From the NCBI RefSeq assembly GCF_041200025.1, contig NZ_CP165628.1:744001-808000 (forward strand): DNA of 64,000 nt, given 5' to 3'. The translations under genes were made by a program, and so were the position numbers. Positions 26,729 to 36,011 of the stretch are shown here, one piece after another. How positions within the stretch are numbered: position 1 is the first letter of the stretch; every line of letters begins with the position of its first letter. Source of the stretch: Rouxiella sp. WC2420. Its GTDB lineage: Bacteria; Pseudomonadota; Gammaproteobacteria; Enterobacterales; Enterobacteriaceae. Below the pieces are notes generated by a model. It made no database searches. It was not told the origin of the DNA and worked only from the letters and a program-made list of their open reading frames with translations.

Positions 26729-27727
26729 ATGGATATCGATAATTTTGTGGAGCTTAGTGTAAAGCAAAACGCCTCCGATCTGCACCTTTGTACCGGGCAC
26801 CGACCAATGTTACGCGTTGACGGTGAGCTGGTTGCCTGTCAAGACTCGTCACTGGTTGAGCACCAAGAGCTTAAAGCCCTTAGCGAGCGCTGGCTTGCCG
26901 ATGCGCAGCAGATTGATTTACTGCAGCAGGGACAAACTGACGCTGCGGTGACGCTGGTCAACGGACGTCGAGTCAGAGTTAATTTTTTCCAGCAGATTAA
27001 CGGTTTGTCACTGGCGATTCGCCCTTTGCCGCATTCGTGCCCCAGCCTTGAGGATTTGCAGACGCCGAGTGTTTTGCAGCATCTCAGCGCGCTGGAAGAC
27101 GGGTTGATATTGATAACGGGTGCCACAGGCAGTGGAAAATCGACCACTTTGGCAGCGATGATAGGTTATCTCAATCAGACTCGACCCCGGCACATTATCA
27201 CGTTGGAAGACCCGATAGAATTCTTGCACACCAGCCAGCGTTGTTTAATTCAGCAGCGTGAGTTGGGTACGCACACGCCGTCATTTTCTCAGGCTATTCG
27301 CGCGGCACTGCGTGAAGATCCCGACGTGCTATTGCTGGGCGAGCTGCGTGACAGCGAAACCATTCGTTTAGCACTTACTGCTGCTGAGACCGGGCATCTA
27401 GTGCTGGCAACGCTGCATGCACGTCATGCTGCGCAGGCGGTAGACCGGCTGGTAGACGTTTTCTCTGTCGATGAAAAGGCCTATGTTCGCGCACAGCTAG
27501 CTGGAAGTCTGCGCGGAATTCTGGCCCAAAAGCTGGTGCCGGGACAGCACGGTAGTCGAATCGGGTTGTACGAAATGCTGACATCAACACCGGCAGTGTG
27601 CAATTTGATTCGTGAAGGTAAAACGCATCAGTTGCAAGACAGCCTGCAAACCGGCGCTGAGGCCGGCATGCAAACTTTCGAACAAAGCAGGCAACAGCGA
27701 ATCAACGCCGGGTTGCTGGCAGGCTAG
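26729..27727 (+). CDS. yggR: PilT-like type IV pilus retraction ATPase family protein
   Basis: 332-residue secretion-type ATPase of the PilT/VirB11 class. The N-terminal domain includes KQNASDLHLCTGHRPMLRVDGEL. Walker A is ITGATGSGKSTT, the Asp box follows in ITLEDPIEFLH, Walker B is DVLLLGELRD, and the His box is TGHLVLATLHARHA. CAGGAG eight bases upstream supports the ATG at 26729 rather than an upstream ATG at 26690. The role in enterobacteria is unclear because no pilus genes are adjacent; it may act on a type IV pilus encoded elsewhere. Confidence 0.93.
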   Translation: MDIDNFVELSVKQNASDLHLCTGHRPMLRVDGELVACQDSSLVEHQELKALSERWLADAQQIDLLQQGQTDAAVTLVNGRRVRVNFFQQINGLSLAIRPLPHSCPSLEDLQTPSVLQHLSALEDGLILITGATGSGKSTTLAAMIGYLNQTRPRHIITLEDPIEFLHTSQRCLIQQRELGTHTPSFSQAIRAALREDPDVLLLGELRDSETIRLALTAAETGHLVLATLHARHAAQAVDRLVDVFSVDEKAYVRAQLAGSLRGILAQKLVPGQHGSRIGLYEMLTSTPAVCNLIREGKTHQLQDSLQTGAEAGMQTFEQSRQQRINAGLLAG

Positions 27728-27761
27728 GCAATAACCTGTTGAGCGAAACCGTAAGGCAATA

Positions 27762-28196
27762 TTACGCTTCGGGTTTGTTCCACTGATTTTCGAACCAGCT
27801 TTCAAGAATGATCACTGCCGATGCGGCATCCACGCTGCCTTTGTCCAGCGCGCGAAAACCTCCGCGTTCAAACAAATCGGCGCGAGCCTCGACGGTACTG
27901 AGTCGCTCGTCGTGCAGCTCGACCTGAACGCCAAAACGGCCGTGCAGACGATTGGCAAACTTGCGCGCTCTGGCGGTCAACGGCTGCTCGGTGCCATCCA
28001 TATTGAGCGGCAGACCAACAATTACTAAATCAGGCTGCCACTCTTTAAGCAGTTTTTCGATTTTTTGCCAGTCTGGAGTGCCGTCCTGAGCTTTGAAAGA
28101 AGTCAGTGGGCGTGCGGTGCCGGTGACTTCCTGACCAATCGCCAGGCCAATACTTTTCGTTCCGAAATCAAAAGCAAATAACGTGCGGTTTCCCAT
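27762..28196 (-). CDS. ruvX: Putative pre-16S rRNA nuclease
   Basis: 144-residue RNase-H-fold protein of the YqgF/RuvX family, involved in 5'-end maturation of 16S rRNA. Conserved acidic motifs are [16 protein letters not shown] near the N terminus, [12 protein letters not shown] in the middle, and DERLSTVEA with [10 protein letters not shown] at the end. Its ATG overlaps the yqgE stop, so the pair is coupled as in E. coli. It converges with yggR. Confidence 0.96.
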   Translation of the reverse strand: MGNRTLFAFDFGTKSIGLAIGQEVTGTARPLTSFKAQDGTPDWQKIEKLLKEWQPDLVIVGLPLNMDGTEQPLTARARKFANRLHGRFGVQVELHDERLSTVEARADLFERGGFRALDKGSVDAASAVIILESWFENQWNKPEA

Positions 28197-28759
28197 TACG
28201 CGTGACCTGCATGAATCGCCAACTGACTGACTTCGATACCAATCATTTTGGCTGCTTCGCGCCAGCGTTCGGCAATCGGCGTGCGGAAAATAATATCGCT
28301 ATTGGCTTCGATAGTCAGCCAGCTGTTGTTTAGCAGTTCCTGCTCAAGCTGACCCTGCTCCCAGGCGGCGTAACCCAGCGCAACCAGCACGTCTTGCGGT
28401 TGGTCGGGAGTGCCAAGAGTTTCCAGCACGTCTTTTGACGTGGTGATCATGGTTTGATCGGAAATCTGAATGCTTGAACCAAAACCTTTGCGCGGCGTGT
28501 GCAGGATAAATCCGCGATCGTCAGCCAGCGGGCCGCCGGAAAACACCGGGCGATCGAGATTAATTGCCGGATCGCGTGGAGTGGGTTCAATTTCCAGCTT
28601 GTCGAGTACGTTTTTAATGGTGAAGTCATCGACAAGTTTATTGATAACCAGGCCCATGGCACCTTCATCGTTGTGTTCGCACACGTAGATGACCGAGCGT
28701 TTGAACATGGGCTCTTCCAGTCCGGGCATGGCAATTAAAAAGTGGTGCTGTAAATTCAT
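28196..28759 (-). CDS. yqgE: UPF0301 protein YqgE
   Basis: 187-residue protein of the conserved UPF0301 family with unknown biochemical role. Family marks are [53 protein letters not shown] and [22 protein letters not shown]. It is placed between gshB and ruvX as in E. coli; its stop overlaps the ruvX start. Confidence 0.96.
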   Translation of the reverse strand: MNLQHHFLIAMPGLEEPMFKRSVIYVCEHNDEGAMGLVINKLVDDFTIKNVLDKLEIEPTPRDPAINLDRPVFSGGPLADDRGFILHTPRKGFGSSIQISDQTMITTSKDVLETLGTPDQPQDVLVALGYAAWEQGQLEQELLNNSWLTIEANSDIIFRTPIAERWREAAKMIGIEVSQLAIHAGHA

Positions 28760-28899
28760 TTCTTATGTCCATCCAATATATTTCGCGCCCCGGCTGTAGC
28801 TTTCGCTCGCCGCAGTCACTTACCTGAGTTGGCTTCTGCGTGCTGTCTTGCCAGAACACGAAATCTAAAGGATCTTTAGTCAGTTATGATGATTTAAGC

Positions 28900-29853
28900 T
28901 TATCGCGCAGCCAGGCGGGCTTCGATCGCGTCCATCAGCATTCCGGTGATAGAAATATCCGGGAATGCCGCTTCGATTTCACGGACACAGGTCGGGCTAG
29001 TGACGTTAATTTCGGTCAGGCGGTCGCCGATGATGTCGAGGCCGACAAAGATTAGGCCTTTTTTCTTCAGAGTTGGCGCTACGGCACGGGCAATCGCCCA
29101 ATCGCTTTCGCTCAATGGACGCGCTTCACCACGACCACCGGCCGCGAGGTTGCCACGGGTTTCGCCCTGAGAAGGAATGCGCGCCAGGCAGTAAGGCACG
29201 GGTTCGCCGTCAACAACCAGCACGCGTTTGTCGCCGTCTTTGATCGCAGGCAGGTAGTTCTGGGCCATACAGTAGCGGCTGCCGTGTTCGGTCAGGGTTT
29301 CGATCACCACTGATACGTTGGCATCTTCCGGCTTCAAACGGAAAATAGACGCGCCACCCATGCCGTCGAGCGGCTTGAGGATCACATCGTTATGTTCTTT
29401 ATAGAATGATTTCAGCTGCGTGGCATTGCGGGTTACCAGCGTGTCTGGCGTCAGATCGGGGAACCAGGCGGTAAACAGCTTTTCATTACAGTCGCGCAGG
29501 CTTTGCGGTTTGTTGACGATCAGCGTGCCTTTCTCTTCCGCGCGTTCGAGAATATAGGTTGCGTAGATAAACTCGGTATCAAACGGTGGATCCTTACGCA
29601 TCAGTATTACGTCGAGGTCTTGCAGAGCAATGTCCTGCTCGTCACCAAACTGATACCAGCTTTCGTAATCCTGTTTGACCAGCACTTTACGAGTGTGTGC
29701 ACGGCCTTCACCGCCGCGCAGATATAGAGAATTCATCTCCATATAATGCAGTTCATAGCCGCGACGCTGAGCTTCCAGCAACATGGCGAAGCTGGTGTCT
29801 TTCTTGATATTGATGGATGAAATAGGGTCCATCACGATGCCAAGCTTAATCAT
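28900..29853 (-). CDS. gshB: Glutathione synthetase
   Basis: 317-residue ATP-grasp ligase joining gamma-glutamylcysteine and glycine in the cytoplasm. It begins MIKLGIVMDPISSINIKKDTSFAM; VLMRKDPPFDTEFIYATYIL and the ATP-grasp parts VILKPLDGMGGASIFR and LIFVGLDIIGDRLTEINVTSPT are visible. It lies between rsmE and yqgE, the standard order, with a 23-base gap to rsmE that suggests cotranscription. Confidence 0.97.
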   Translation of the reverse strand: MIKLGIVMDPISSINIKKDTSFAMLLEAQRRGYELHYMEMNSLYLRGGEGRAHTRKVLVKQDYESWYQFGDEQDIALQDLDVILMRKDPPFDTEFIYATYILERAEEKGTLIVNKPQSLRDCNEKLFTAWFPDLTPDTLVTRNATQLKSFYKEHNDVILKPLDGMGGASIFRLKPEDANVSVVIETLTEHGSRYCMAQNYLPAIKDGDKRVLVVDGEPVPYCLARIPSQGETRGNLAAGGRGEARPLSESDWAIARAVAPTLKKKGLIFVGLDIIGDRLTEINVTSPTCVREIEAAFPDISITGMLMDAIEARLAAR

Positions 29854-29876
29854 CTTCTCTCCTTTAGAGACGGCTT

Positions 29877-30608
29877 CTAGCCCAGGTCGCCAAATCGCAC
29901 CTGCAGGGCGGTAATGGCGGTGAGCGCTGTAGTTTCTGTGCGTAAAACGCGCGGTCCCAACAGGATATCAGTAAATCCATAGCCCGTGGTCATTGCAATT
30001 TCGTCGGCGGAAAGCCCGCCTTCTGGACCAATCAATAATCGCACACGTTCCACCGGCAGTGGCAGCGTATTTATGCTGTGGCTGGCCCGTGGATGCAAAT
30101 TTAGCTTCAGGCTGTTGTCTCCTTCGGCGCACCACTGTTCCAACTGCATGGCCTCGCGAATTTCCGGAACACGATTACGCCCGCATTGTTCGCAGGCTGC
30201 GATGGCGATTTTTTGCCATTGCTGCAGTTTTTTGGCCAGCCGCTCGCCGTCCAGTTTAACGCCGCAGCGTTCAGAAAACAGCGGTGTAATAGTGTTCACG
30301 CCCAATTCGATGGATTTTTGAATGGTGAATTCCATCTTCTCGCCGCGAGAAATAACCTGACCAAGATGCAGATTCAATGGCGACTCGTTATCAGCCAGTT
30401 CGCCCTCGGCTAACTGCACGCGCACGCTTTTCTTGTCTACCACGGTAATACTGGCGGTGAAAATCTGATTTGAACCATCAAACAGCTGGATTTGCTGCCC
30501 TGGTTGCATACGCAGCACGCGGCCGACGTGATTGGCTGCGTCTTCGCCGAGAATGACTTCGCTATGCGGGCTGAGCAACTCAGGATGATAAATGCGGGGT
30601 ATTCGCAT
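29877..30608 (-). CDS. rsmE: 16S rRNA (uracil1498-N3)-methyltransferase
   Basis: 243-residue SPOUT-class methyltransferase acting on U1498 of 16S rRNA in assembled 30S subunits. The ATG at 30608 ([12 protein letters not shown]) is the family start; the frame continues upstream to 30677 without support. An N-terminal PUA-like domain ([20 protein letters not shown]) is followed by the knotted C-terminal domain with [15 protein letters not shown] and [13 protein letters not shown], the cofactor site. It lies between endA and gshB. Confidence 0.96.
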   Translation of the reverse strand: MRIPRIYHPELLSPHSEVILGEDAANHVGRVLRMQPGQQIQLFDGSNQIFTASITVVDKKSVRVQLAEGELADNESPLNLHLGQVISRGEKMEFTIQKSIELGVNTITPLFSERCGVKLDGERLAKKLQQWQKIAIAACEQCGRNRVPEIREAMQLEQWCAEGDNSLKLNLHPRASHSINTLPLPVERVRLLIGPEGGLSADEIAMTTGYGFTDILLGPRVLRTETTALTAITALQVRFGDLG

Positions 30609-30629
30609 GTGAGGCTTTAATCCTATGAT

Positions 30630-30651
30630 AAAAAAACAGCGCCTCGGCGCG
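30630..30651 (-). terminator. Probable terminator after endA
   Basis: A short GC-rich stem (GCGC-CTCG-GCGC, 30639-30650) preceded on the plus strand by a run of seven A at 30630-30636, giving a T run on the minus strand. Confidence 0.45.
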
Positions 30652-30724
30652 GTTAGGCAGCACGCCCGGCCAGGCAAAAAGGGCAGGGGCGTGCGTGACA
30701 GGCGTATTAGTCAGATATAGTAGG

Positions 30725-31441
30725 TTAGCTGTTTCCCCGCTGGCAAGCCTGCTGAACATAGTTGTTATGATTCCCCTGCACGACAGCGATGCGATTGTCG
30801 CGTTCACATTCCCATGGGGTTACTGGATAAAGCTTGTTCCACGCGTTAAAAAGCTGCGTTTGCTGGCGCGACAGGCTCAGGTTATAGCGGTCACGCATGT
30901 AAAAATAGGTGCGGGCAATCGCTCCTCGCGCGCGGACTGGCGGTTCGGCTACCTTGGCTTTGAAATCGACTTTCATCTCGCAGTGACCGTATTGATCCGC
31001 CGGGCTATTCCATTGACTGTACTGGAAATTATTGCGATCGCCATTAACCTCGCCAATGGAGGGTTCAAGATTATGCAGGTCAGTTTCAATCTGACGATAG
31101 CCAGCATCTTTGGCACAATTTTTTCTGCCACCGTTTTGCCAGCATTGGCGCTGATGGCCAAATTCCCAGGCAGGAACGACGTGCTCCCATTCGATACGGC
31201 TGGCGCGCTGGGCGCTTTTACGCGGCACGTAGCCACAGGATTGCAGGTCAGGCGTGCCTTTTTTTCCATTCCAGCTTACTTTGCAGCCGCAATAAAACGT
31301 CGGCGCATCGTGGTTGATTTTCACTGCCGCCGCCTTGGCCTGGCTGAAGTTGTTAATCTTGAGATGATCGAGGGATTCACTAGAAGCGTGGGCAGAAGTA
31401 AAAATAATCAAAGACAGCAACGGCAGAATTTTGCGAGACAT
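30725..31441 (-). CDS. endA: DNA-specific endonuclease I, periplasmic
   Basis: 238-residue nonspecific double-strand DNase. The ATG at 31441 gives signal peptide [20 protein letters not shown]; an upstream open extension has no leader character. The endonuclease I core shows the His-Me-finger region [35 protein letters not shown] and [13 protein letters not shown]. Several Cys fit disulfides in the periplasm. It lies between sprT and rsmE as in E. coli. Confidence 0.96.
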   Translation of the reverse strand: MSRKILPLLSLIIFTSAHASSESLDHLKINNFSQAKAAAVKINHDAPTFYCGCKVSWNGKKGTPDLQSCGYVPRKSAQRASRIEWEHVVPAWEFGHQRQCWQNGGRKNCAKDAGYRQIETDLHNLEPSIGEVNGDRNNFQYSQWNSPADQYGHCEMKVDFKAKVAEPPVRARGAIARTYFYMRDRYNLSLSRQQTQLFNAWNKLYPVTPWECERDNRIAVVQGNHNNYVQQACQRGNS

Positions 31442-31552
31442 ATTCCAGACAGCCTGATAATCAAAAGCAGGCAGAGTACTGGATGCAAAATTTGCTATCA
31501 ATGAGAATTTTGATAAATTTTAACGAGTTAGGCAGAGGTCTAATCGAGAGGA

Positions 31553-32068
31553 CTAACCGGTATTCCCAACCTTAAAATGCAGCACTGACCCACAGTGGCT
31601 ACAGCGATATTCCGCCTCTTTGCGCATCACTTTATTGTGTCGACGCACGGTCAGTTGATGATCGCGACACTGGCAGACATAGGGATAAGTTTTGCTTTGC
31701 ACCGAGGTCACGGTGAACTGATGCGTGCGGCTGGCGGATACGCCGAGAACCGACTCCATCATCCAGCGCCACTCTTTGCCATGAGGCGCAGCGGCGCGGC
31801 CGAAATGGCGATAGACCAGCAGATGCGCCAACTCGTGCGGCACGACTTCATCGATAAAATCCTGCTGATTTTCCATCAACAACACCGGATTGAGGCGTAT
31901 CTGCCAATATTGCAGATAGGCGGTGCCCGCACTGGTGCCGCGCTGCTGATAGTTGATTTCAGGTTCAGGATACGTGGCCGACAGTTTCTGATTGGCAAGC
32001 TGAAGTTTTTCGCGCATACAGCGCATGACGGCTTGTTGCAGAGCAATGGGGATTCTAGTGCTTTTCAT
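31553..32068 (-). CDS. sprT: SprT family zinc protein
   Basis: 171-residue protein of the SprT/Spartan-like zinc-metallopeptidase family. The active-site motif is [15 protein letters not shown] (HExxH, with Glu in place). A C-terminal zinc-ribbon follows: YVCQCRDHQ and [12 protein letters not shown]. The ATG at 32068 ([12 protein letters not shown]) is the family start; an upstream ATG at 32104 is less likely. The function in E. coli is poorly defined. It is placed between galP and endA. Confidence 0.95.
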   Translation of the reverse strand: MKSTRIPIALQQAVMRCMREKLQLANQKLSATYPEPEINYQQRGTSAGTAYLQYWQIRLNPVLLMENQQDFIDEVVPHELAHLLVYRHFGRAAAPHGKEWRWMMESVLGVSASRTHQFTVTSVQSKTYPYVCQCRDHQLTVRRHNKVMRKEAEYRCSHCGSVLHFKVGNTG

Positions 32069-32133
32069 GGGTAAAGCATAAATCTGATAGCCGGTTTTAG
32101 GCAAGAAAAATGGCGATAGAAGAAGTTCTTACC

Positions 32134-32176
32134 TTGCCTGACAAGGCAAAAATAAAGGCGCTCATTGAGCGCCTTG
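32134..32176 (-). terminator. Tandem hairpins after galP
   Basis: Two adjacent perfect stems: TTGCCT-GACA-AGGCAA (32134-32149) and AAGGCGCT-CATTG-AGCGCCTT (32155-32175). The A-rich stretch between them gives T runs on the minus strand, so the right-hand stem is the likely galP terminator. Confidence 0.7.
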
Positions 32177-32192
32177 TCAAGCATGCGGAGTA

Positions 32193-33590
32193 TTACTGGC
32201 CGATATCTTTCAGAGCTTTACCGCTCATCAGATTACGTTCGATATGTTCCAGAGAAACGTTTTTGGTTTCCGGAATCAGTGCCAGCGTGATGAAGATAAA
32301 CACCACGTTCAGCGCACCGTAGACCCAGAAGGTATTGGCGTTACCCAGGCTGTCCAGCATGGTCAGGAAGGTTGCACCGACGATCATATTGGCAATCCAG
32401 TTGGTCGCAGTAGAAACTGTGATACCAAAATCGCGGCCTTTCAGCGGCTGAATTTCGGAGCACAGTACCCAGATCAACGGACCGGCACTCATTGCGAAAC
32501 CAACAATAAACATCAGCAGCATAGCAATCGAGAAGTATTTCGCGGCCATTGATTCCACGCCGATGTGCAGCATGGTCCCAAGAATGCCCATACCGACGGC
32601 CATTACCAGGAAACCGAGGATCAGAGTAGGCTTACGGCCCCAACGGTCAACCAGACCGATAGCGATAAAGGTCGCCAGAACGTTGACCAATCCGACAATA
32701 ACTGTGCCCCACATCTGTTCAGCGCTGCTGGCAAAGCCGGCTAGACCAAAGATTTTTGGCGCGTAATACATGATGACGTTCATACCGGTAAACTGCTGCA
32801 TGACCTGCAGGCCAACACCGAGATATACCGCGCGGCGGAAGTTTTTGTTGGCGGTAAACAGCTGCCAGCCGCCCTGTTTAACTTTCAGGCTTTCACGAAT
32901 TTCATTCAGTTCGTTTTTCGCTTGCTCACTGGTATCGCGCAGTTTTTCCAGCACGCGACGGGCTTTTTCATCGTTACCACGAGCTGCCAACCAGCGCGGG
33001 CTGTCTGGCAAGAAGAACACGCCAACCAACAGCAGCAGGGCTGGAATGGTGATCACACCCAGCATCCAGCGCCATGCGCCGCTATAGCTGAACGCGGTAT
33101 CAGACAGGTAAGCCGCCAGAATACCGATAGTAATCATCAACTGGTACATGGAAATCATGCTGCCGCGAATTTTTTCCGGGGCGATTTCTGACAGATACAG
33201 CGGGGCAGTGTAAGACGCAACACCCACTGCCAGACCCAGCAGCACGCGAGCGATAACCAGAACTTCAGTGTTTGGAGCCAGGGATGAACCCAGTGAGCCG
33301 ATTACGAACAGCACGGCACCGATCATCAGGCTATACTTGCGGCCAATGCGGAAGTTCATCCAGCCACTGCCCACAGCACCAACCGCTGCGCCGAACATCA
33401 TCGAGCTTACAACCCACTCTTGCTGATGGCTTGAAATCTGGAAATCATGACTAATAAATGGCAGCGCACCTGCGATTACGCCGATGTCCAGACCGAATAG
33501 CAGCCCAGCCAATGCAGCGAGAAAACAGACAAAAAAAGTCACACTCTTGTTAGAGCGCTTCCCTGCCTTATATGACGTTGAGTTACTCAT
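32193..33590 (-). CDS. galP: Galactose:H+ symporter
   Basis: 465-residue inner-membrane sugar porter of the major facilitator superfamily with 12 hydrophobic segments, close to E. coli GalP. Family signatures are [14 protein letters not shown] in helix 1, [48 protein letters not shown] at the end of helix 6, [14 protein letters not shown] in helix 7, RWGRKPTLI and a PETKN end motif. It imports galactose and glucose with protons. The 415-base region to metK contains a CRP-like site and two Gal-operator-like sites, consistent with GalR/GalS and CRP control. It would take up galactose released outside the cell, complementing the two galactosidase systems. Confidence 0.95.
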   Translation of the reverse strand: MSNSTSYKAGKRSNKSVTFFVCFLAALAGLLFGLDIGVIAGALPFISHDFQISSHQQEWVVSSMMFGAAVGAVGSGWMNFRIGRKYSLMIGAVLFVIGSLGSSLAPNTEVLVIARVLLGLAVGVASYTAPLYLSEIAPEKIRGSMISMYQLMITIGILAAYLSDTAFSYSGAWRWMLGVITIPALLLLVGVFFLPDSPRWLAARGNDEKARRVLEKLRDTSEQAKNELNEIRESLKVKQGGWQLFTANKNFRRAVYLGVGLQVMQQFTGMNVIMYYAPKIFGLAGFASSAEQMWGTVIVGLVNVLATFIAIGLVDRWGRKPTLILGFLVMAVGMGILGTMLHIGVESMAAKYFSIAMLLMFIVGFAMSAGPLIWVLCSEIQPLKGRDFGITVSTATNWIANMIVGATFLTMLDSLGNANTFWVYGALNVVFIFITLALIPETKNVSLEHIERNLMSGKALKDIGQ

Positions 33591-33650
33591 CCTGCCTCCG
33601 AAAATGACTATAATGCTTAGCCTGTTATGTTATTGGCCCTTACAGTACTA

Positions 33651-33672
33651 AAAAGTGCGCCAGATCACATAG
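33651..33672 (-). promoter_or_regulatory. CRP-like site upstream of galP
   Basis: AGTGC-N6-TCACA at 33654-33669: one perfect half-site (TCACA) and one partial. It directly abuts a Gal-operator-like sequence, the arrangement expected for a CRP- and GalR-controlled promoter. Confidence 0.45.
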
Positions 33673-33688
33673 TTGTAATCGCTTACAC
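33673..33688. promoter_or_regulatory. GalR/GalS operator-like site 1
   Basis: TTGTAATCGCTTACAC; read on the minus strand it matches the Gal operator consensus GTGNAANCGNTTNCAC at 12 of 13 specified bases. Confidence 0.6.
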
Positions 33689-33856
33689 TTAATCCAGCGC
33701 GGGTAACTGTGTCAGGGCTTGCTTTATTATGACTTTATTATGGTGGGCCGTTAGCGGCTTACAGTTTTTAGTATATCCCTTGCTTTAAAGCAATCAATTC
33801 CTGTCCGTTTGTTATTTACTATTAGTGTAATAGCTTAATTCGTAAAAGATTATAAC

Positions 33857-33872
33857 TTGTAACCGTTTTCAT
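33857..33872. promoter_or_regulatory. GalR/GalS operator-like site 2
   Basis: TTGTAACCGTTTTCAT matches the Gal operator consensus at 11 of 13 specified bases, 184 bases from site 1. Repression by looping between two sites is possible (inference). Confidence 0.4.
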
Positions 33873-33924
33873 TTTAGGCATTTTCTGTCTGTTTTTAATC
33901 AAAGCGAGACCAAATCCCAGACAT

Positions 33925-33952
33925 AAAAAAACCCCGCCGCGAAGGCAGGGTT
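33925..33952 (-). terminator. Terminator of metK
   Basis: AACCCCGCC (33930-33938) pairs with GGCAGGGTT (33944-33952), including a weak pair, with an A run on the left giving the minus-strand T run. Confidence 0.8.
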
Positions 33953-34005
33953 CATAACCTGTTGCTCAGTTTTTATCCTAAGCGAAGGCTTTAGTAGCGA
34001 AGCTA

Positions 34006-35157
34006 TTAAAAACCGGCAGCTTCACGCAGCTGAGCGGCTTTGTCGGTTTTTTCCCAAGGGAAATGTTCGCGACCGAAGTGACCGTAAGCTGCCGTCTCTT
34101 TGTAGATTGGGTGCAGCAGGTCAAGCATCTGAATCAGGCCATATGGACGCAGGTCGAAGAACTCGCGAACCAGCAGAGTCAGCTGCTCGTTGGAAACTTT
34201 ACCCGTACCGAAGGTTTCAACCATGATTGAAGTCGGTTCAGCTACGCCGATTGCGTAAGAAACCTGAATCTCACAGCGGTCAGCCAGGCCAGCAGCCACG
34301 ATATTTTTAGCAACATAACGTGCAGCGTAGGCAGCAGAACGGTCAACCTTGGATGGATCTTTACCGGAGAATGCACCACCACCGTGACGAGCCATGCCGC
34401 CGTAGGTATCAACGATAATTTTACGACCAGTCAAACCGCAGTCACCCATTGGACCACCGATAACGAAACGGCCAGTCGGGTTGATGTGGAATTTGGTAGA
34501 GGCGTTCAGCCATTCGGTCGGCAGAACCGGCTTGATGATCTCTTCCATCACCGCTTCTTGCAGATCTTTCAGGCTAACTTCTTCTGAGTGCTGAGTAGAC
34601 AGCACAACAGCATCGATACCGACGATTTTGCCTTCATCATACTGGAAGGTGATCTGGCTTTTCGCGTCTGGACGCAACCAGGGCAGTGAACCTGATTTAC
34701 GAACCGCAGCCTGTTGTTGTACAAGGCGGTGAGCGTAAGTCACCGGAGCAGGCATCAGAACGTCGGTTTCGTTGGTTGCATAACCGAACATCAGGCCCTG
34801 GTCGCCAGCACCCTGTTCCAGTGGGTCGCTACGGTCAACGCCCTGATTGATGTCTGGAGACTGTTTGCCAATGGCGCTCAACACGGCGCAAGAGTTGGCA
34901 TCAAAGCCCATTTCTGAGTTGACGTAGCCAATTTCACGGATGGTGTTACGGGTGATTTCTTCGATATCAACCCAGGCGCTGGTGGTTACTTCGCCGCCAA
35001 CCAGAACCATACCGGTTTTAACGTAAGTTTCACACGCGACACGCGCCTTGGGATCTTGTTCTAAAATCGCGTCGAGAACGGCATCAGAGATTTGGTCAGC
35101 GATTTTGTCTGGATGTCCTTCTGAAACAGATTCGGACGTAAAGAGGTGTTTAGCCAT
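34006..35157 (-). CDS. metK: S-adenosylmethionine synthetase
   Basis: 383-residue cytoplasmic enzyme making S-adenosylmethionine from methionine and ATP. Signatures are [26 protein letters not shown] at the N terminus, [16 protein letters not shown], the phosphate loop [22 protein letters not shown], and the C-terminal [13 protein letters not shown]. Length and sequence are near-identical to E. coli MetK. It is divergent from the speA side and upstream of galP, the standard order. Three tandem MetJ-box-like octamers lie 110-135 bases upstream, fitting repression by MetJ with its own product as corepressor. Confidence 0.98.
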   Translation of the reverse strand: MAKHLFTSESVSEGHPDKIADQISDAVLDAILEQDPKARVACETYVKTGMVLVGGEVTTSAWVDIEEITRNTIREIGYVNSEMGFDANSCAVLSAIGKQSPDINQGVDRSDPLEQGAGDQGLMFGYATNETDVLMPAPVTYAHRLVQQQAAVRKSGSLPWLRPDAKSQITFQYDEGKIVGIDAVVLSTQHSEEVSLKDLQEAVMEEIIKPVLPTEWLNASTKFHINPTGRFVIGGPMGDCGLTGRKIIVDTYGGMARHGGGAFSGKDPSKVDRSAAYAARYVAKNIVAAGLADRCEIQVSYAIGVAEPTSIMVETFGTGKVSNEQLTLLVREFFDLRPYGLIQMLDLLHPIYKETAAYGHFGREHFPWEKTDKAAQLREAAGF

Positions 35158-35867
35158 TATCTTCTTTACCTTTCATACGACGGGTTAGAGACTGCTACCA
35201 AACTAGGCAGCATGAAAATAGGTCAGATTTGAAGCCCTTCCTGAAGCCGTTTGACGGTTGCAAAAAGTAGACGGATTAACATCTGGATGGCTATTTTAGG
35301 CTAGCTTTTGAGGTGATTGCCAGCCCTTTTTTACTGCACCCGTATTCATATCGTGCCCAATTAGCGTGATATTCAACGATGAATACCCTTTTGGCCCCAT
35401 TTTCATTTTGCATTTTTACATCCTTATCGGTATAAACGCCCCCGCGCTGGCATGTTTCATCACTCTAGGATTAACTCAGCGTATTCCAGTAATTACTGTT
35501 CTCTTTTTGCCCTATATGGCCGGATGCCCGTGGCTTTGCGTGGCACCTGTGGAGGTGGTTAGGTTAATGACCCACTTTTTACCGCTTGTTACATTTCAAC
35601 AGCATCCTCAGCAGACGCATTTTATTTCTGCGTCCCACCACTGTGAAAAAATTCTGTCATCTATCCAATGTTATAAACAGCGGGTAATAACGCCGCATGC
35701 TTATAGACAGGTCAGGTTCAGACATTTTGGCGCTACTCAAGATTCTCGGGCCGGTTAAACGCCGTCAACCGCACAAATATTGAGATAGCCTGCGACCATT
35801 TGGGGCTTATGTCCTATGGTTTCTACTGGCTCGTTTCACGGAGTCTGACAACGTGATTTACAATTAT
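35158..35867. other. metK-speA intergenic region
   Basis: About 700 bases. The left end carries the metK promoter with MetJ boxes. The rest lies upstream of the yqgB-like and speA genes. An open frame from an ATG at 35567 to 35758 (63 codons, MTHFLPLVTFQQHPQ) has a purine-rich GGAGG about 12 bases ahead, and E. coli has short ORFs (yqgC, yqgD) in this interval, but I cannot confirm homology. Confidence 0.4.
35269..35292 (-). promoter_or_regulatory. Tandem MetJ (met) boxes upstream of metK
   Basis: Read on the minus strand, three contiguous octamers, AGCCATCC, AGATGTTA and ATCCGTCT, resemble the met box AGACGTCT (about 5, 5 and 6 matches). Tandem imperfect 8-base repeats are the normal MetJ binding pattern. 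Confidence 0.6.
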
Positions 35868-36011
35868 ATGAGTGATCAACTTCTCGCCCAGGTTGAACAA
35901 CCGGCATTTGCACGCCGTTTATCAGCTTTGTCCGGGTTGTTCTCACCTGTTGTTACTGCAATAGTGGCTGGCCATGCTGTCAGTGTAGAAAAGGGTATTA
36001 ACTATGTCTGA
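35868..36011 (+). CDS. yqgB: Small YqgB-like protein overlapping the speA start
   Basis: 47-codon frame, [20 protein letters not shown] and onward, ending in a TGA eight bases inside speA in another frame (an in-frame GTG at 35853 is an alternative start). The pattern [20 protein letters not shown] resembles the remembered E. coli YqgB segment AYGLLSQFQAAIVVNCFTLN, and E. coli yqgB lies in the same place before speA. It has a short polar N terminus and an apolar middle. The overlap suggests coupled translation with speA. No function is known to me. The call rests on position and weak similarity. Confidence 0.5.
   Translation: MSDQLLAQVEQPAFARRLSALSGLFSPVVTAIVAGHAVSVEKGINYV

Larger units (their letters stand above)
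33591..33925. other. galP promoter region
   Basis: AT-rich intergenic stretch holding the leftward galP promoter (a TATAGT-like -10 near 33612). A CRP-like site and two Gal-operator-like sites are listed separately. I see nothing else in it. Confidence 0.6.

Noticed and set aside
35366-35758. 130-codon rightward frame in the metK-speA gap
   Set aside because: The N-terminal half overlaps the metK promoter side and has no ribosome-binding site; only the shorter frame from 35567 has any translational signal, and homology is unconfirmed.
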